The notes: generated by a model not told the origin, from the letters alone. Positions 9,710-19,725 are shown, counted from the first letter of the stretch. The stretch is 64,000 nucleotides of DNA from Paraburkholderia translucens (GCF_020881035.1 NZ_JAJITC010000005.1:372001-436000), one strand, 5' to 3'. Program-made: numbers and translations.

Positions 9710-9976
9710 TCACTCGCCGATCAGCACGTCCGGCGAACCGACGGACAACGCCGAGCCACACGAAACCGAGCCGCCGGCGATTGCCGCGGGCACGTTGTTG
9801 ATGAATACGGAGCCCGAACCGGCGACCACGGATTGCGCGGACGGGTGCAGCGAGCAAACCACGGAACTGATGCCGACGAGCGCCGCCGGTATTCCATTGA
9901 CAAAGACCGATGGTGACCCGCCGACGACCGAACCACCGTCGCCGATCGGATCGCCCTTGCGAACCACTGCATACAT
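9710..9976 (-). CDS. PAAR-domain spike tip protein
   Basis: 88-residue PAAR protein: MYAVVRKGDPIGDGG at the start, then SVFVNGIPAALVG and SVFINNVPAAIAGG, the two half-repeats typical of PAAR domains that form the sharp metal-bound tip on VgrG. The ATG at 9976 is chosen because the conserved PAAR N-terminus begins there; an upstream in-frame start would add 17 unrelated residues. It sits between vgrG (86 bases upstream) and rhs (16 bases downstream), so it probably links the Rhs protein to the spike. Confidence 0.9.
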   Translation of the reverse strand: MYAVVRKGDPIGDGGSVVGGSPSVFVNGIPAALVGISSVVCSLHPSAQSVVAGSGSVFINNVPAAIAGGSVSCGSALSVGSPDVLIGE

Positions 9977-10062
9977 GATCGATATTCTCGTGAGAACAAG
10001 AAGGCCCGTGCAGGGCTGGGCGCGCACGCATTCGCCGATGCACGGGATGGCGACGCTTGCTG

Positions 10063-12447
10063 TTATGCCTCCTGGCCGGTTGGCGGTGGTACCTCATCCG
10101 ACGGCACCGGCTCCTCGTCCGACGGCTCGGGCTCCTCGTCCGACGGCTCGGGCTGCTCGTCCGACGGCTCGGGCTGCTCGTCCGACGGCTCCGGCTGCTC
10201 GTCCGACGGCTCCGGCTGCTCGTCCGACGGCTCCGGCGGGGGACACACAATAGGCTCGCACGGGTCGGGCTCATCTATGCAGGGAACATCCAGTGCGTCG
10301 CACCCCACGACAGGAACAGGAACGGTCGTCGCATTGCACTTGTCCTTGTCACAAGGATTGAGTTCTAGCGGCATCCCCATTACAACCACACGCTTTTCGC
10401 CCTGGATACGGATCTTCTTGCCGATCAGCTTGATCTCGCCATCCTTGGTCATGGTCAGCGACGACGCACCGCACACGATAGACAGCACACCACCGGCGGA
10501 CAGTGAATAAGCCCCGCCAACCGCATGCGTGGACGCGCCACCGACAGTGACGGTACGTACGCCCCCTACCGTGAGCGTGGACGCTCCGCCAACCGCGGTG
10601 ACTTCGGCGCCCCCGATCTTCGTCAACTGCGCGAGACCGACGTCATAGGAGGCGATATTCTTGACCCTGACCGAGTACTTGCCGCCAACGACCGTGCTGG
10701 AGGTCGCCCCGACGGTCATGCTGTGCGCCGCGGCCACGCCGATCGTGTAGTCGGCACCGACGACGTGCGATTCATTGAGCTTCGTCAGGCGGTTCATGTC
10801 CCGTTCCGCCTGTACCGTAAATTCCTCGGCACCCGCCTTGTCCTCGAAGCGAATGCTGTTGTAGTTCTGCATGCCCCCTTCCATCGACCGGCTCATGAAA
10901 CCGCTCTGCGTCGCGTTGCCCGGCAAGTCATAAGGCGGAGGTGTAGCCGTGTTGTACAGGCTGCCGATGATCAGCGGACGATCGGGGTCACCGTTCCAGA
11001 AATCGACGATGACTTCCTGTCCGATGCGCGGAATGTAGATGCCACCGAACCCCTGACCGGCCCATGCCTGACTCACACGAATCCAGCAGGAATCGGTCTC
11101 GACGTTTTGGCCATAACGGTCCCAGATGAAGCGGACCTTCACGCGGCCGAATTCGTCGGTCCACAATTCCTTGCCCGGGGGGCCCACGACGACCGCCGAC
11201 TGCGGTCCGCTGACGGTCGGTTTCAGGGTCTCCTGCGGCAGCCTGAACACCTCGCTAGTCGGCTGCACCTCGAACTTGTTGCTGCACGTGTAGTGGTAAC
11301 CACTGCCCGATTCGTCCGGCGTGCCGGTCAGTTCGAATTCCGTACCAACGACCAGGTATTCGCAATTCGCGGCCGTATAGTCGTAGTTGGTCAACACGAA
11401 CGTCTGGCCGCACGCGAGCCCGCGCACGTTGCCTTCGCCCTTCGCCCGCGTGCCCGGCGCGCGCAGCGCTTCCATGCGCGTACGCGCCAGCAGTTCGCCA
11501 TGAGTGCCGTCGGTGTAGTCGCCCGGCCAATCGTAGCGCTCGAGCAGGTTCCAACTCGTGTCGCGCGGTTGCTGATTGATCGACCGCATGTCGGCCCGCG
11601 AACGCGTGAAGTCGAAGTCGCTCGTCACGTAATGACCGGTGCACAGGACTTCGGTCGTCGAAAACGCGCTGATGTATTCCGTGTCGGTCTTGCCTTCCTG
11701 CGGCTGGAACGCCAGCGTCTGATACGCCGGGTTCGGCGACGGGCGGTGCGCGCCAATGTGATCGCACAGCACGAGCCGGTGCTTACCGTCGATATGCTCG
11801 AAAAACCAGTAGATGCCCCACTCTTCCATCAGGCGCTGAATGAAGTGGAAGTCGGTCTCGCCGTACTGCACCTGGAATGCACGCGGCTCGTTGCGCGGAC
11901 TCTCACCCTCGACCGTATAGCGGCTCACGTCGAGGCGCTTTTCGACGGGGTACGGGTAGTCCTTCAGAACCTCGTCGATGATCTCGATCACCGTCTTGTT
12001 CTGGAAGATCTTGTAGTCGGTCGTCAGAGCGGCCAGCGACAGCCAGGGCTCCAGCACGACGCGATAGACGTTGTAGCGGCCCTCCCGGCGGAAGTATTCC
12101 GCCGCGACGACAAGTCCGGTGATTTCGCGCTGACGTGCTTCGTTATTGCCGCTCAGGTCGGCAGGCGCCGCCAGCTCGACCGTGACGGTCATTTCCTTGC
12201 CGATCAGTGCCTTCAGGTCGATGTTGGCACTGACGGCAAGCGGCACCGTGTAATCGTCGGGCGTGCGCAATTGAAGTTCGTATCTGAACAGCTTGCCCAG
12301 ACGTTCGCTGCCGCTCAATGACATGAACTCCAGCGCCGACCGCGTCAGTCCATCCGCGCTCTGGTCCGGCCACTGAGGTATCGCCGCGCTCGATACCGTA
12401 ACTGCCCGGCTATGCACGCTTATTGCGTTCAAGGGATTACTTGACAT
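10063..12447 (-). CDS. vgrG: VgrG spike protein with repetitive acidic C-terminal tail
   Basis: 794 residues. Residues about 40-400 form the gp27-like base, followed by the gp5-like OB fold (ELWTDEFGRVKVRFIWDR, SCWIRVSQAWAGQGFGG, IGQEVIVDFWNGDPDRPLI). A beta-helix needle follows, rich in VGG repeats (VTVGGASTHAVGGAY). After the needle comes a Cys-rich stretch of about 40 residues (CDKDKC, VGCDALDVPC, DPCEPIVC) and then seven tandem copies of a seven-residue unit, mostly EPSDEQP or EPSDEEP. The tail is not part of the standard spike and could be a flexible loading or spacer element. The ATG has a good ribosome-binding site (GAGGAGCGC). It is the first gene of the vgrG-PAAR-rhs module and lies 67 bases from tssM. 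Confidence 0.96.
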   Translation of the reverse strand: MSSNPLNAISVHSRAVTVSSAAIPQWPDQSADGLTRSALEFMSLSGSERLGKLFRYELQLRTPDDYTVPLAVSANIDLKALIGKEMTVTVELAAPADLSGNNEARQREITGLVVAAEYFRREGRYNVYRVVLEPWLSLAALTTDYKIFQNKTVIEIIDEVLKDYPYPVEKRLDVSRYTVEGESPRNEPRAFQVQYGETDFHFIQRLMEEWGIYWFFEHIDGKHRLVLCDHIGAHRPSPNPAYQTLAFQPQEGKTDTEYISAFSTTEVLCTGHYVTSDFDFTRSRADMRSINQQPRDTSWNLLERYDWPGDYTDGTHGELLARTRMEALRAPGTRAKGEGNVRGLACGQTFVLTNYDYTAANCEYLVVGTEFELTGTPDESGSGYHYTCSNKFEVQPTSEVFRLPQETLKPTVSGPQSAVVVGPPGKELWTDEFGRVKVRFIWDRYGQNVETDSCWIRVSQAWAGQGFGGIYIPRIGQEVIVDFWNGDPDRPLIIGSLYNTATPPPYDLPGNATQSGFMSRSMEGGMQNYNSIRFEDKAGAEEFTVQAERDMNRLTKLNESHVVGADYTIGVAAAHSMTVGATSSTVVGGKYSVRVKNIASYDVGLAQLTKIGGAEVTAVGGASTLTVGGVRTVTVGGASTHAVGGAYSLSAGGVLSIVCGASSLTMTKDGEIKLIGKKIRIQGEKRVVVMGMPLELNPCDKDKCNATTVPVPVVGCDALDVPCIDEPDPCEPIVCPPPEPSDEQPEPSDEQPEPSDEQPEPSDEQPEPSDEEPEPSDEEPVPSDEVPPPTGQEA
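10087..10233 (-). repeat. seven tandem 21-bp units encoding the VgrG tail
   Basis: Seven consecutive 21-bp units (147 bp) read in the vgrG frame as E/V-P-S-D-E-Q/E/V-P. The central units are nearly identical at the DNA level, while the unit nearest the stop (VPSDEVP) has diverged. Unit length is a multiple of three, so copy-number change by slippage would lengthen or shorten the tail without a frameshift. Confidence 0.95.
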
Positions 12448-12514
12448 GCGCTCCTCTAGATTCCTTCATCGAAAACAATGTCGCGCGCAATTGAGCGCAG
12501 GGATTTCGAAAACG

Positions 12515-15500
12515 CTACAGAGCATCAGCGGATGCGGACCCTACCGATGCGTCCATCCGCCTCGCCATCACGTTCGCGCTGCCGGGGCAACGAAATCCCC
12601 TCAGCAGCGCCGTCAACTGCGGGCCCGACTGACCACCGGACGTGAGCTCGATGACTGCGTGCCGATCGTCGAAATTGAAGTCCACAGCCGAACGGCTCGA
12701 CGACAACGTCGATGTCACGCGGCCCGCGTCGATCAGTCGGAACAGCGCCCATGGACCTTGGGCCATGATGGTCGACGTGTCTGGACGCACGCGCGGATTC
12801 GCGGTGAGACCGGCCATCGATCCGCCACGCGGCCCCGGCCAGGTGACATGGAACGTCGTGACCGGACCGTGCGCATAGCGCAGGCTCTGCCCGTCGATGT
12901 CGATGAGCAGATCCGTCATTTCCGGGTCCAGTGACACAACTTTGAGGCCGGCGCTCCACGACATGCGGCTTGCGCCAGGATCGCGGAAAAACGTTCTGCG
13001 AATCGCCGCAGCGCGCTCGAACGGTTCCAGGCTCGGCCCTTGCATCGGCGGCATACCGGCGCTGACCGGCTGGTACCGCCACGGACGCACGCTGGTGTCG
13101 ACACGGGCGCCGAGCGTCTTCTGGAAGAAGTCGTCTAGCAGGCCGCCCGCCGCAAACACGCGGTTGAAGTCTTCGATGTCGACTTCCTGTGCGCTCGCGG
13201 CGAACGGATATTTGCCTTCGACCGCGCGGCGGCATTGGGCGCCGACGCTCGATTCGACCTGCATCGCAAGCAGGGATTCGACGCCGCGGTCCACCTTGCG
13301 CATCGACTGCGACGCGATGCCCGCGAGCACCGCTCGAAACGGCGCCGGTAGCTTTTGCGCCTCGAGCTGCATCGTTGAGCCGAGGTCATCGGTGGCCGGC
13401 ATGCTGTTGGTGGCGAGTACCTCGCCGGCCGTCATCAGGCGCGTGTACTGTTCGTTGATCAGCCCGATGATGCCGCCAAGCTGGAGTACGCCGCTGCTAC
13501 CCGGTGGCGCGCTTGCGCTATCGGGCCGCCCGGTCACGACTTCGCGCAGCGCGGCAAAGCGTCTGTCGACCAGGTCGCGTTCCATCTTCTGCTGCGCGAG
13601 CTGTCCGATCGTGGCGGTTGCGGCCACGGCGCTCGCCGCGCGCACCGCCTGCGAGCGACGCGCGATCACGTTCATTGCACTATCGGCGAGCGACGGATCG
13701 TCCGTGCCGTCGGCCACCGACAGCGACGTCTCGCGCGCGGCCGTTCGCGCGAGCCTCGCCAGCGGCGAATCGGGGGCGGCCAGCGTGCGCAACGTCTGCA
13801 GATCAGGAGCCAGCGTGCCGCCGCTACCGGACACCGGTCTTACGTCGTCGAGAAACTGGCTCCAGTAATTGCCGTAATCGGTCAGATACTGGCGGCGGAT
13901 ATCGTCGGCGAGCCTGTCCTTGCGCCGCAAGTTGCCATTTGTCAGCTGCCCCCACCGCGCCGATGCATCGGCCTCGCCCATCACCCACGCGTCCTGTTTT
14001 TGTGCCTGCTCGATGAATTCGGGCAGGCGCTTGTTGAAAACCGCGTGATAGCCGTCGTAGGAATAGAGACCGGGGATGCCCCGCGCAAGCGTCGAGCCGT
14101 CGGCCAGCGTGAATACGGCGGTCGCCTGCGGACCCGCGGCGCTCAGCAGCGTGACGTTCTCGGGCGCTTCGGGAGCCATGGCGTTCATTGCCCGCTCGTA
14201 GAGCCGTCCGGACGCCGGGTTGCGGCCGAGGAACTCGCGTGCGCGACGCACCAGCTGTGACTTCGCCGGCTTTGCCGGCACCGCGGGAACGTCGTCGGCG
14301 AACAGCGCGTCGAGATGGCGTGCCATCACGTTGCGCTCGCCGAGCGGTGCGACGCTGTTGGCGTGTTCCCAGTCAGCGAGTACCCACGCCTTGATCGCTT
14401 TCGCGTCGTAATGCGAGCGATCGAATAGCATCAGGTAGACCGACAGCGTGCGGTAGACACCGTCCGCGTCTTGTGCGCCGACTTGCGTGTCGAGCACCGT
14501 TTCGAGCCGGCCGACGATTTGCGGCAGCAGCATCTGCCTCAGTAGATGGTCGTAGGTCTCGCCGGCCGCGTCGCTGATCGCGGGCGCCGCGTAGAGCCCG
14601 TAGCGCCATGCGAGAGCGGGACGGTCGAGATCGATGCCCTGGAACTGAGGCAGCTCACGCGACGCGGACAGTGGCGCCCCAATCGCCCCCGTCTGTGGAG
14701 CCTTACGGTGCGTCGAAACACGCGACGCGAGCGCGGTGGCCTTGCCGTCGATCGCGGCGAGATACTCGCGGTTATTGCCGAAGCTCACGACGAGCGCGCC
14801 GATCAGCCATACCGCCACGACGATCGCGAGCAGATGCCCGACGAGGCGCAGCGCGCGAGAACGGATTTCCCAGTGAAGGTTCGGGCGCACCAGATGTCCC
14901 TCGGCCAGGATTACCCGCTGGAACAGATGGCGCAGGAAATATCCGCGATACCCGGTTGGTGCAGCGTCCCCGGACGACGATGGGTGTGTCTTCGGCGCCA
15001 CCCCGAACGAGCTGGCAAGCCCGCGACGCAGCCGCTGCAGCAGCGTGGTGCTGTCGGCGCACACGGCTTCGTGAGTTTGCGCAGCGCTCGTGAAATAGAC
15101 GCCGCGCAGCGTGCTGCCCAGCTGCATGTCGTCGTATTTCGAATCGAGAAACACCAGCGCGAGTAATTCCGTGAGTTCCGCGCAAAGGCAGCGGAATTCG
15201 GACGGCAGCGCATACAGCTTCTTGCGCAGATCGACCTCGTACACCTCCTGCAGCCGCGTGTTGATGCCGTCTTCGAGTCCCTGTTCCAGCTCACGCATCT
15301 CGGCCGCGCAGCTCACGCGCAGCGTGTCGCGACCGTGCTCTTCCGCCTCTTCCTGATAAGGCAGTGTGAAGCCGAAAATCTGCGCGCGGCTTTCGGCCGT
15401 CAACCACTGGAAGTACTCTGCGAAGCCCGGCAACAGATCGAGCTTCGTGACGAGCACGTAGACGGGGAAGCGAATCCCCAGTTGCAGGCGCAATTCCCCA

Positions 15501-16480
15501 AGCCGCGCGCGCATCGACGCGGCCAGCGCCTTTCGTTCGTGTGCCGGGCGCGTCAACAGTTCTTCGACGGAGACGGCCAGCAATGCGCCGTTGATCGGCG
15601 CGCGCGGGCGCCGCTTGCGCAGTAACGCAAGGAAGGCGTGCCATTCGGCGGCGTTGGCGCTCTTCAGGTCGTCCGGTTTTGCGTCAGGCTTCGCGGCGTC
15701 GTGCGCCGCTGCGTCCTGGACCGTATAGCGGCCGGCGGTATCGAGCAGCACCGCCTCGTTCGCGAACCACCAGTCGCAGTTCGCCGTTTCGACGCGGCGT
15801 TTCAGCGACGCAGCGACCATCTGGTCCGCGTCCGGAAAATCCAGACCCGAATTCAGGATGAAGGTCGTCTTGCCGGCGCCTGGCGAGCCCACCACCATGT
15901 ACCATGGAAGTTCGTACAAATAGCGCTGGCTTTGGAGCAGGCGACGCAGCCCCGCCGGACCACCGCGCATGCGCTTGAGCTTTTCTATCGCCTTCGTGAC
16001 GACCGAGTGAAGCGCGCGGATTTCGTCTCGCGCGACAGGGCTCGACGCCGATCTCTTCGTGAACGGATTCAGAATGCGCTGCAGCAGCACGTCGTCGCTG
16101 CGCGCCGCCTGCCACAGGCGATACAGCCCGTAGATCGCGTAGCAGGCGAGCAGCACCGAGATGAGCAGCACGCGGGACCACGTCGTGCCGAGCGGATGCG
16201 CTTCGCCGAATGCGAGTATCGGCCCGAAATACCAAAGCGCGAGACACAGCACCACGACACCGATTACAGCCGGCGACCAGCCAAGCAGCCAGAACAGCAG
16301 TAGCAGCAACAGCACGACAATCGACAGCGTACGCGACAGCATGCTCTCGAGCGGGCGGTAGTCGCCAAAAGCAATCAGCGGTCCGACGAACCAGACGGCC
16401 ACAGCCGCGACAAGGATCGCTGCGAGCACCAGCGTCTGGCGCGTAAACACAAGTTTCGACAGGCGGTTCAAATAAGACAT
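12515..16480 (-). CDS. tssM: T6SS inner-membrane protein TssM (IcmF)
   Basis: 1321 residues. Four hydrophobic segments lie in the first 120 residues, then a cytoplasmic NTPase-like domain with Walker A VGSPGAGKTTFI at about residues 195-206, a further membrane segment near residue 560 (LVGHLLAIVVAVWLIGALVV) and a large periplasmic part ending in the conserved IcmF C-terminal region (WPGPRGG, WALFRLIDAGRV). TssM spans the inner membrane and periplasm and joins TssL to the lipoprotein TssJ. The ATG at 16480 begins the membrane region; a longer in-frame version would add 45 residues without homology and overlap tssL. It follows tssL by 13 bases. Confidence 0.96.
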   Translation of the reverse strand: MSYLNRLSKLVFTRQTLVLAAILVAAVAVWFVGPLIAFGDYRPLESMLSRTLSIVVLLLLLLFWLLGWSPAVIGVVVLCLALWYFGPILAFGEAHPLGTTWSRVLLISVLLACYAIYGLYRLWQAARSDDVLLQRILNPFTKRSASSPVARDEIRALHSVVTKAIEKLKRMRGGPAGLRRLLQSQRYLYELPWYMVVGSPGAGKTTFILNSGLDFPDADQMVAASLKRRVETANCDWWFANEAVLLDTAGRYTVQDAAAHDAAKPDAKPDDLKSANAAEWHAFLALLRKRRPRAPINGALLAVSVEELLTRPAHERKALAASMRARLGELRLQLGIRFPVYVLVTKLDLLPGFAEYFQWLTAESRAQIFGFTLPYQEEAEEHGRDTLRVSCAAEMRELEQGLEDGINTRLQEVYEVDLRKKLYALPSEFRCLCAELTELLALVFLDSKYDDMQLGSTLRGVYFTSAAQTHEAVCADSTTLLQRLRRGLASSFGVAPKTHPSSSGDAAPTGYRGYFLRHLFQRVILAEGHLVRPNLHWEIRSRALRLVGHLLAIVVAVWLIGALVVSFGNNREYLAAIDGKATALASRVSTHRKAPQTGAIGAPLSASRELPQFQGIDLDRPALAWRYGLYAAPAISDAAGETYDHLLRQMLLPQIVGRLETVLDTQVGAQDADGVYRTLSVYLMLFDRSHYDAKAIKAWVLADWEHANSVAPLGERNVMARHLDALFADDVPAVPAKPAKSQLVRRAREFLGRNPASGRLYERAMNAMAPEAPENVTLLSAAGPQATAVFTLADGSTLARGIPGLYSYDGYHAVFNKRLPEFIEQAQKQDAWVMGEADASARWGQLTNGNLRRKDRLADDIRRQYLTDYGNYWSQFLDDVRPVSGSGGTLAPDLQTLRTLAAPDSPLARLARTAARETSLSVADGTDDPSLADSAMNVIARRSQAVRAASAVAATATIGQLAQQKMERDLVDRRFAALREVVTGRPDSASAPPGSSGVLQLGGIIGLINEQYTRLMTAGEVLATNSMPATDDLGSTMQLEAQKLPAPFRAVLAGIASQSMRKVDRGVESLLAMQVESSVGAQCRRAVEGKYPFAASAQEVDIEDFNRVFAAGGLLDDFFQKTLGARVDTSVRPWRYQPVSAGMPPMQGPSLEPFERAAAIRRTFFRDPGASRMSWSAGLKVVSLDPEMTDLLIDIDGQSLRYAHGPVTTFHVTWPGPRGGSMAGLTANPRVRPDTSTIMAQGPWALFRLIDAGRVTSTLSSSRSAVDFNFDDRHAVIELTSGGQSGPQLTALLRGFRCPGSANVMARRMDASVGSASADAL

Positions 16481-16493
16481 CAAGGCTTTCCCG

Positions 16494-17828
16494 TTATTGC
16501 GCGACGAAGACTTCCACGCGTCGATTGCGGGAACGACCTTCCGGCGTACTGTTGTCCTCGATAGGTTGTGTATCGCCCTTGCCCACCGCCACGATCCGCT
16601 CGGCAGGCATGCCATGCGCCTTCAAAACGCCGGCGACCAACGCGGCGCGCTTTTCCGACAGCGCCTGGTTATCTGGAAACTCCGCCGTATGAATCGGCTG
16701 GTTGTCGGTGTGTCCGGTCACCGTGACATTGCCGCCGACCCGCACCACCTCCTGCGCAACCTTGGTCAACACCGGATCGAGCTCCGGGCGAATGCGGCTT
16801 TGTCCCGGAAGAAACACATAGTCGCCACGCAACACGACCCGGCTGCTGCGCTCGTTCTCGTCGACGGAGACCTGGCCGCGAGCGATCTCGTCCTTGAGCA
16901 GAGTCGACAGGCGCACGCGCTCGGGGACTGTCGGCGTCGGGACCTTGATCGGCTCTCCGATTGCGAGAATCTTCGCCTCCAGCGCGTGGCTTTGCGCGAG
17001 AAGCCGATACTTGTACCAGGCGAACAGCGAGAACACACATAGTGCAGCCACGGCCGCCGTCGCCCAGACCGGCACGCTTTTCAGGAGCCGCATTCGGCCG
17101 GGCTCCTCCCCACGCCAATGCGGCGACAGTTCGAGCCGGATCGTGTCTCGCGTGCCGCTGATCAGCGTCAGCATTCGCTGCCGTATCTGCTCCAGATGAC
17201 GTGGACCCTCCGCGGCAACGCTGTAACGTCCTTCGAATCCGAGGCTGAGAATGCGGTAGAGCACCTCGAGCACGTCGATGTACTCCTGAGGGTCCGTCGC
17301 CATGCGGCCGATCAGCAGGAAGAACTTCTCGCCACCGTCCACCTCTCCTTCGAACGTCAGCAGCAGGCCGCGCATGGCCCAGATCCCACCGCTACCCCAC
17401 CGTGTGCGATTGGCGGCTTCGTCGAGCGCGGTGCACAGCGCGTAGCGCACCGCCGCCATGTGCTTCCACGGCAGATTCGCCTTGTCGCAGACCTTCTGGA
17501 ACGCCGCGACCTCACGCACCAGCAGCGAGCGCAAGCTCTCGACCGCGGCCAGAGAGTCGAGCGAAGCCGGCATGTCCGCCAGCATGCGCAACAGAGGCTG
17601 TGCCGCTTCAAGCAACGGATTGCGCGCCGTCTTCATGCGCTCGAGGCGCGTTGGCATTTCTTCCGGCGGGTCGAAGGCAGCCACGTCGACGACTGGTTCC
17701 GGATTGGCGACACCCGCGCTTGCGGTACGCCCGGCGGGCATCTCAGTCGGCTGGCTATGACCAGAAGCGGAGTTGTCGGGGTTCAACAGGAAGTCGAACG
17801 CACCGTCCCCGGAGGCACCTGTACTCAT
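16494..17828 (-). CDS. tssL: T6SS inner-membrane protein TssL, long form with OmpA-like domain
   Basis: 444 residues with three parts: a DotU cytoplasmic domain (about 70-245; NPLLEAAQPLLRMLADMP, LCTALDEAANRTRWG), one membrane span near residue 255 (VPVWATAAVAALCVFSLFAW), and a C-terminal OmpA-like peptidoglycan-binding domain (VTGHTDNQPIHTAEFPDN, ALSEKRAALVAGVL, SRNRRVEVFV). This evolved TssL anchors the membrane complex to the cell wall. The ATG at 17828 overlaps the tssK stop (ATGA), which decides the start. A second, shorter DotU-like gene is at 24219-24950. Confidence 0.96.
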   Translation of the reverse strand: MSTGASGDGAFDFLLNPDNSASGHSQPTEMPAGRTASAGVANPEPVVDVAAFDPPEEMPTRLERMKTARNPLLEAAQPLLRMLADMPASLDSLAAVESLRSLLVREVAAFQKVCDKANLPWKHMAAVRYALCTALDEAANRTRWGSGGIWAMRGLLLTFEGEVDGGEKFFLLIGRMATDPQEYIDVLEVLYRILSLGFEGRYSVAAEGPRHLEQIRQRMLTLISGTRDTIRLELSPHWRGEEPGRMRLLKSVPVWATAAVAALCVFSLFAWYKYRLLAQSHALEAKILAIGEPIKVPTPTVPERVRLSTLLKDEIARGQVSVDENERSSRVVLRGDYVFLPGQSRIRPELDPVLTKVAQEVVRVGGNVTVTGHTDNQPIHTAEFPDNQALSEKRAALVAGVLKAHGMPAERIVAVGKGDTQPIEDNSTPEGRSRNRRVEVFVAQ

Positions 17829-19174
17829 TTTTGCCGCACGCCCCACAGTTCAAGCTTGAGTTCGGGGAAGTGCCCGGCGACGTGCATGGCAAGCCCTCCA
17901 TGGCGCTCAATCTGTTCCCAGAACGGTCCCGTTCGTGACAGCTCGAAATAGACGAAGCCCGAATTGAATGGGATCTGGCGCGGAGGAACCGGCAGCGCCG
18001 CCATGGCCAGACCGGGCAGATGCGAACGGATCAATTCTGGTAAACGTTGCGGATAACTGATCTTCGTTTGAGCGAGGAACTGCTGCTGCAGCAACTCGGA
18101 AGGCATCTGCGCGCCGACCGCGAGCACGAGGCTCGAATAGCCTGCCAATTCGTTCGGCAGCATCGCCGCCGTGCGGATGCCATGCGCCTGCTCCGTGAGC
18201 GGAACGAGCTGCGCACCGCGAATCAACACCTGGTTCAACAGATAGTGAACTTCGTCGACGAGCGGCCTGATACTTCGGTACAGCTGCGCGTGGTCATAGC
18301 CTGGAGCCGGCTTCGGACGCCGCGTCTGCGGACGCACGAAGGTCGAAAGTTCGCCGGCAAAAAGCGCGAGCTCTCGATACAGGGTCAGCGGCGCTGTCTC
18401 CTTGAGTTGGCAAATATGCTCGAGCAGCGGCTCATAGCGATTGAGCACCTGAAGCAGCAGGTAATCGGCCACTTCGGCCGCTGCGCCCGTACGGCCATCG
18501 GTACCTGCCAAACGGGCAGCCAGCGCGTCGGCGCGCAATCGCGCGAGACCGTGCAGTTGCATCGCCCATTCACGCAGCAAAGGATTTGCGCCGTAACCGG
18601 TCACGGGAGGAATATGGTCCGTGCTGTGCAGCGACACAGCGCCGTCAGCGTGCAGCGCCTTCACGCGCGTCAGCGCAATACCGATCCACGACTGGGTAAG
18701 CTCCTTCTCGGGCAACAACCGCAAGCGCAGATTCGAGAGTTGGACGAGCTTTGGACCCTGGCCGATCGCATTACTGTCGCGCAGCTCCGTGTCGTACGCG
18801 TGATACCGGGCCAGCGATCCGCTCTGCTCGGCGAAGGTGGTTTCCTCCGTGTTAGGCAAGCGAAGCGGGACCGCCAGATAAATAACCTGATCCTGATGCT
18901 CCGGTCCGATTGTCAGTGGCGGCGGGGGCAACGTGAGGCCCGGCACTTCGAACGGTGTGCCGTCCGGAAATACGCCAAGCCCACTCTTGAACACCAACTT
19001 CCCGAATGCTAGCGATTCCTGATCGATTTCGTAACGGCTGAAGCCCCAGAAAAAAGGGCTCAACGGTGTGCTCCGGCGATGCGCGAACGACTCGAAATAT
19101 CGCTCCTGCTGTTGAAACAATTGCGGTCGCAGGAAAAGTCCTTCGCTCCAAACAACCTTGCTATACCAATTCAT
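17825..19174 (-). CDS. tssK: T6SS baseplate-membrane linker TssK
   Basis: 449 residues, standard length. The N-terminus VVWSEGLFLRPQLFQQQERY is the TssK hallmark, as are WGFSRYEIDQESLAFGKL and the C-terminal LPVPPRQIPFNSGFVYFEL. TssK trimers connect the baseplate to the cytoplasmic side of TssL/TssM. The start is the only sensible ATG and lies 5 bases after tssJ; the end overlaps tssL. Confidence 0.96.
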   Translation of the reverse strand: MNWYSKVVWSEGLFLRPQLFQQQERYFESFAHRRSTPLSPFFWGFSRYEIDQESLAFGKLVFKSGLGVFPDGTPFEVPGLTLPPPPLTIGPEHQDQVIYLAVPLRLPNTEETTFAEQSGSLARYHAYDTELRDSNAIGQGPKLVQLSNLRLRLLPEKELTQSWIGIALTRVKALHADGAVSLHSTDHIPPVTGYGANPLLREWAMQLHGLARLRADALAARLAGTDGRTGAAAEVADYLLLQVLNRYEPLLEHICQLKETAPLTLYRELALFAGELSTFVRPQTRRPKPAPGYDHAQLYRSIRPLVDEVHYLLNQVLIRGAQLVPLTEQAHGIRTAAMLPNELAGYSSLVLAVGAQMPSELLQQQFLAQTKISYPQRLPELIRSHLPGLAMAALPVPPRQIPFNSGFVYFELSRTGPFWEQIERHGGLAMHVAGHFPELKLELWGVRQK

Positions 19175-19179
19175 CGAAA

Positions 19180-19725
19180 TTAGTCTGACTTTAAAATCGA
19201 AACAGTACGCTGGTCAAGCTGGATAATCAGCTTCTGTTCCTTGCCTGGAAAAGCCATCCTGTACCATGCGGCGTCGGGCGCGACCGGCAACCGGTACACC
19301 GCGCGCCATACTGATTTCCCGAGATCCCGGTAGCCGGCCAGCACACCAATTGCGGTGGTGGCGGAATTCGACTTGCGGACGATGTCGCGTATGTCACCGG
19401 GACGCAGAATGAATTCGTCAACGACCAGCGCGTCGTCGCCAAGGACTTTTCTGTCGTCGCTTTGCAGCGTGAAAAAATCCGCGTTTTCAAACGCTGTCGG
19501 GGCTTTCAGTTCGTAGACCCGAACGAGGATCGGCGCCGCCGTTCCCCACTCGTTCGGATTGACGTTCTCGTTTGCCGCGATTTTTAGCCTGAGGTTCGTT
19601 TGCTCCTTGACGACGGGAGCGGTTGTGCTCGTGCACCCAGGCAGCGCGATGCTCGCCCCGCTCACGACAAGCCAGCCCCCAACACGCAGCCATACCCCGA
19701 AGCGAAAAAATGAGTTCAAAACCAT
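19180..19725 (-). CDS. tssJ: T6SS outer-membrane lipoprotein TssJ
   Basis: 181 residues with a signal sequence and lipobox (ASIALPGC, Cys about residue 31), predicting an outer-membrane lipoprotein facing the periplasm. The body shows the TssJ pattern: NLRLKIAANENVNPNEWGTAAPILVRVYEL, FFTLQSDDRKVLGDDALV and the final LIIQLDQRTVSI. It contacts the TssM periplasmic domain. It precedes tssK by 5 bases. The gap of about 147 bases to hcp may hold an internal promoter or processing site, but none is clear. Confidence 0.93.
   Translation of the reverse strand: MVLNSFFRFGVWLRVGGWLVVSGASIALPGCTSTTAPVVKEQTNLRLKIAANENVNPNEWGTAAPILVRVYELKAPTAFENADFFTLQSDDRKVLGDDALVVDEFILRPGDIRDIVRKSNSATTAIGVLAGYRDLGKSVWRAVYRLPVAPDAAWYRMAFPGKEQKLIIQLDQRTVSILKSD

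Noticed and set aside
10087-10233. Repeat cluster as a possible CRISPR array
   Set aside because: Units are contiguous 21-bp repeats without spacers, inside the vgrG reading frame.
10525-12321. 598-codon open frame on the plus strand
   Set aside because: It lies entirely antisense to vgrG, which has clear domains; high GC produces long antisense frames. Its translation resembles no family.
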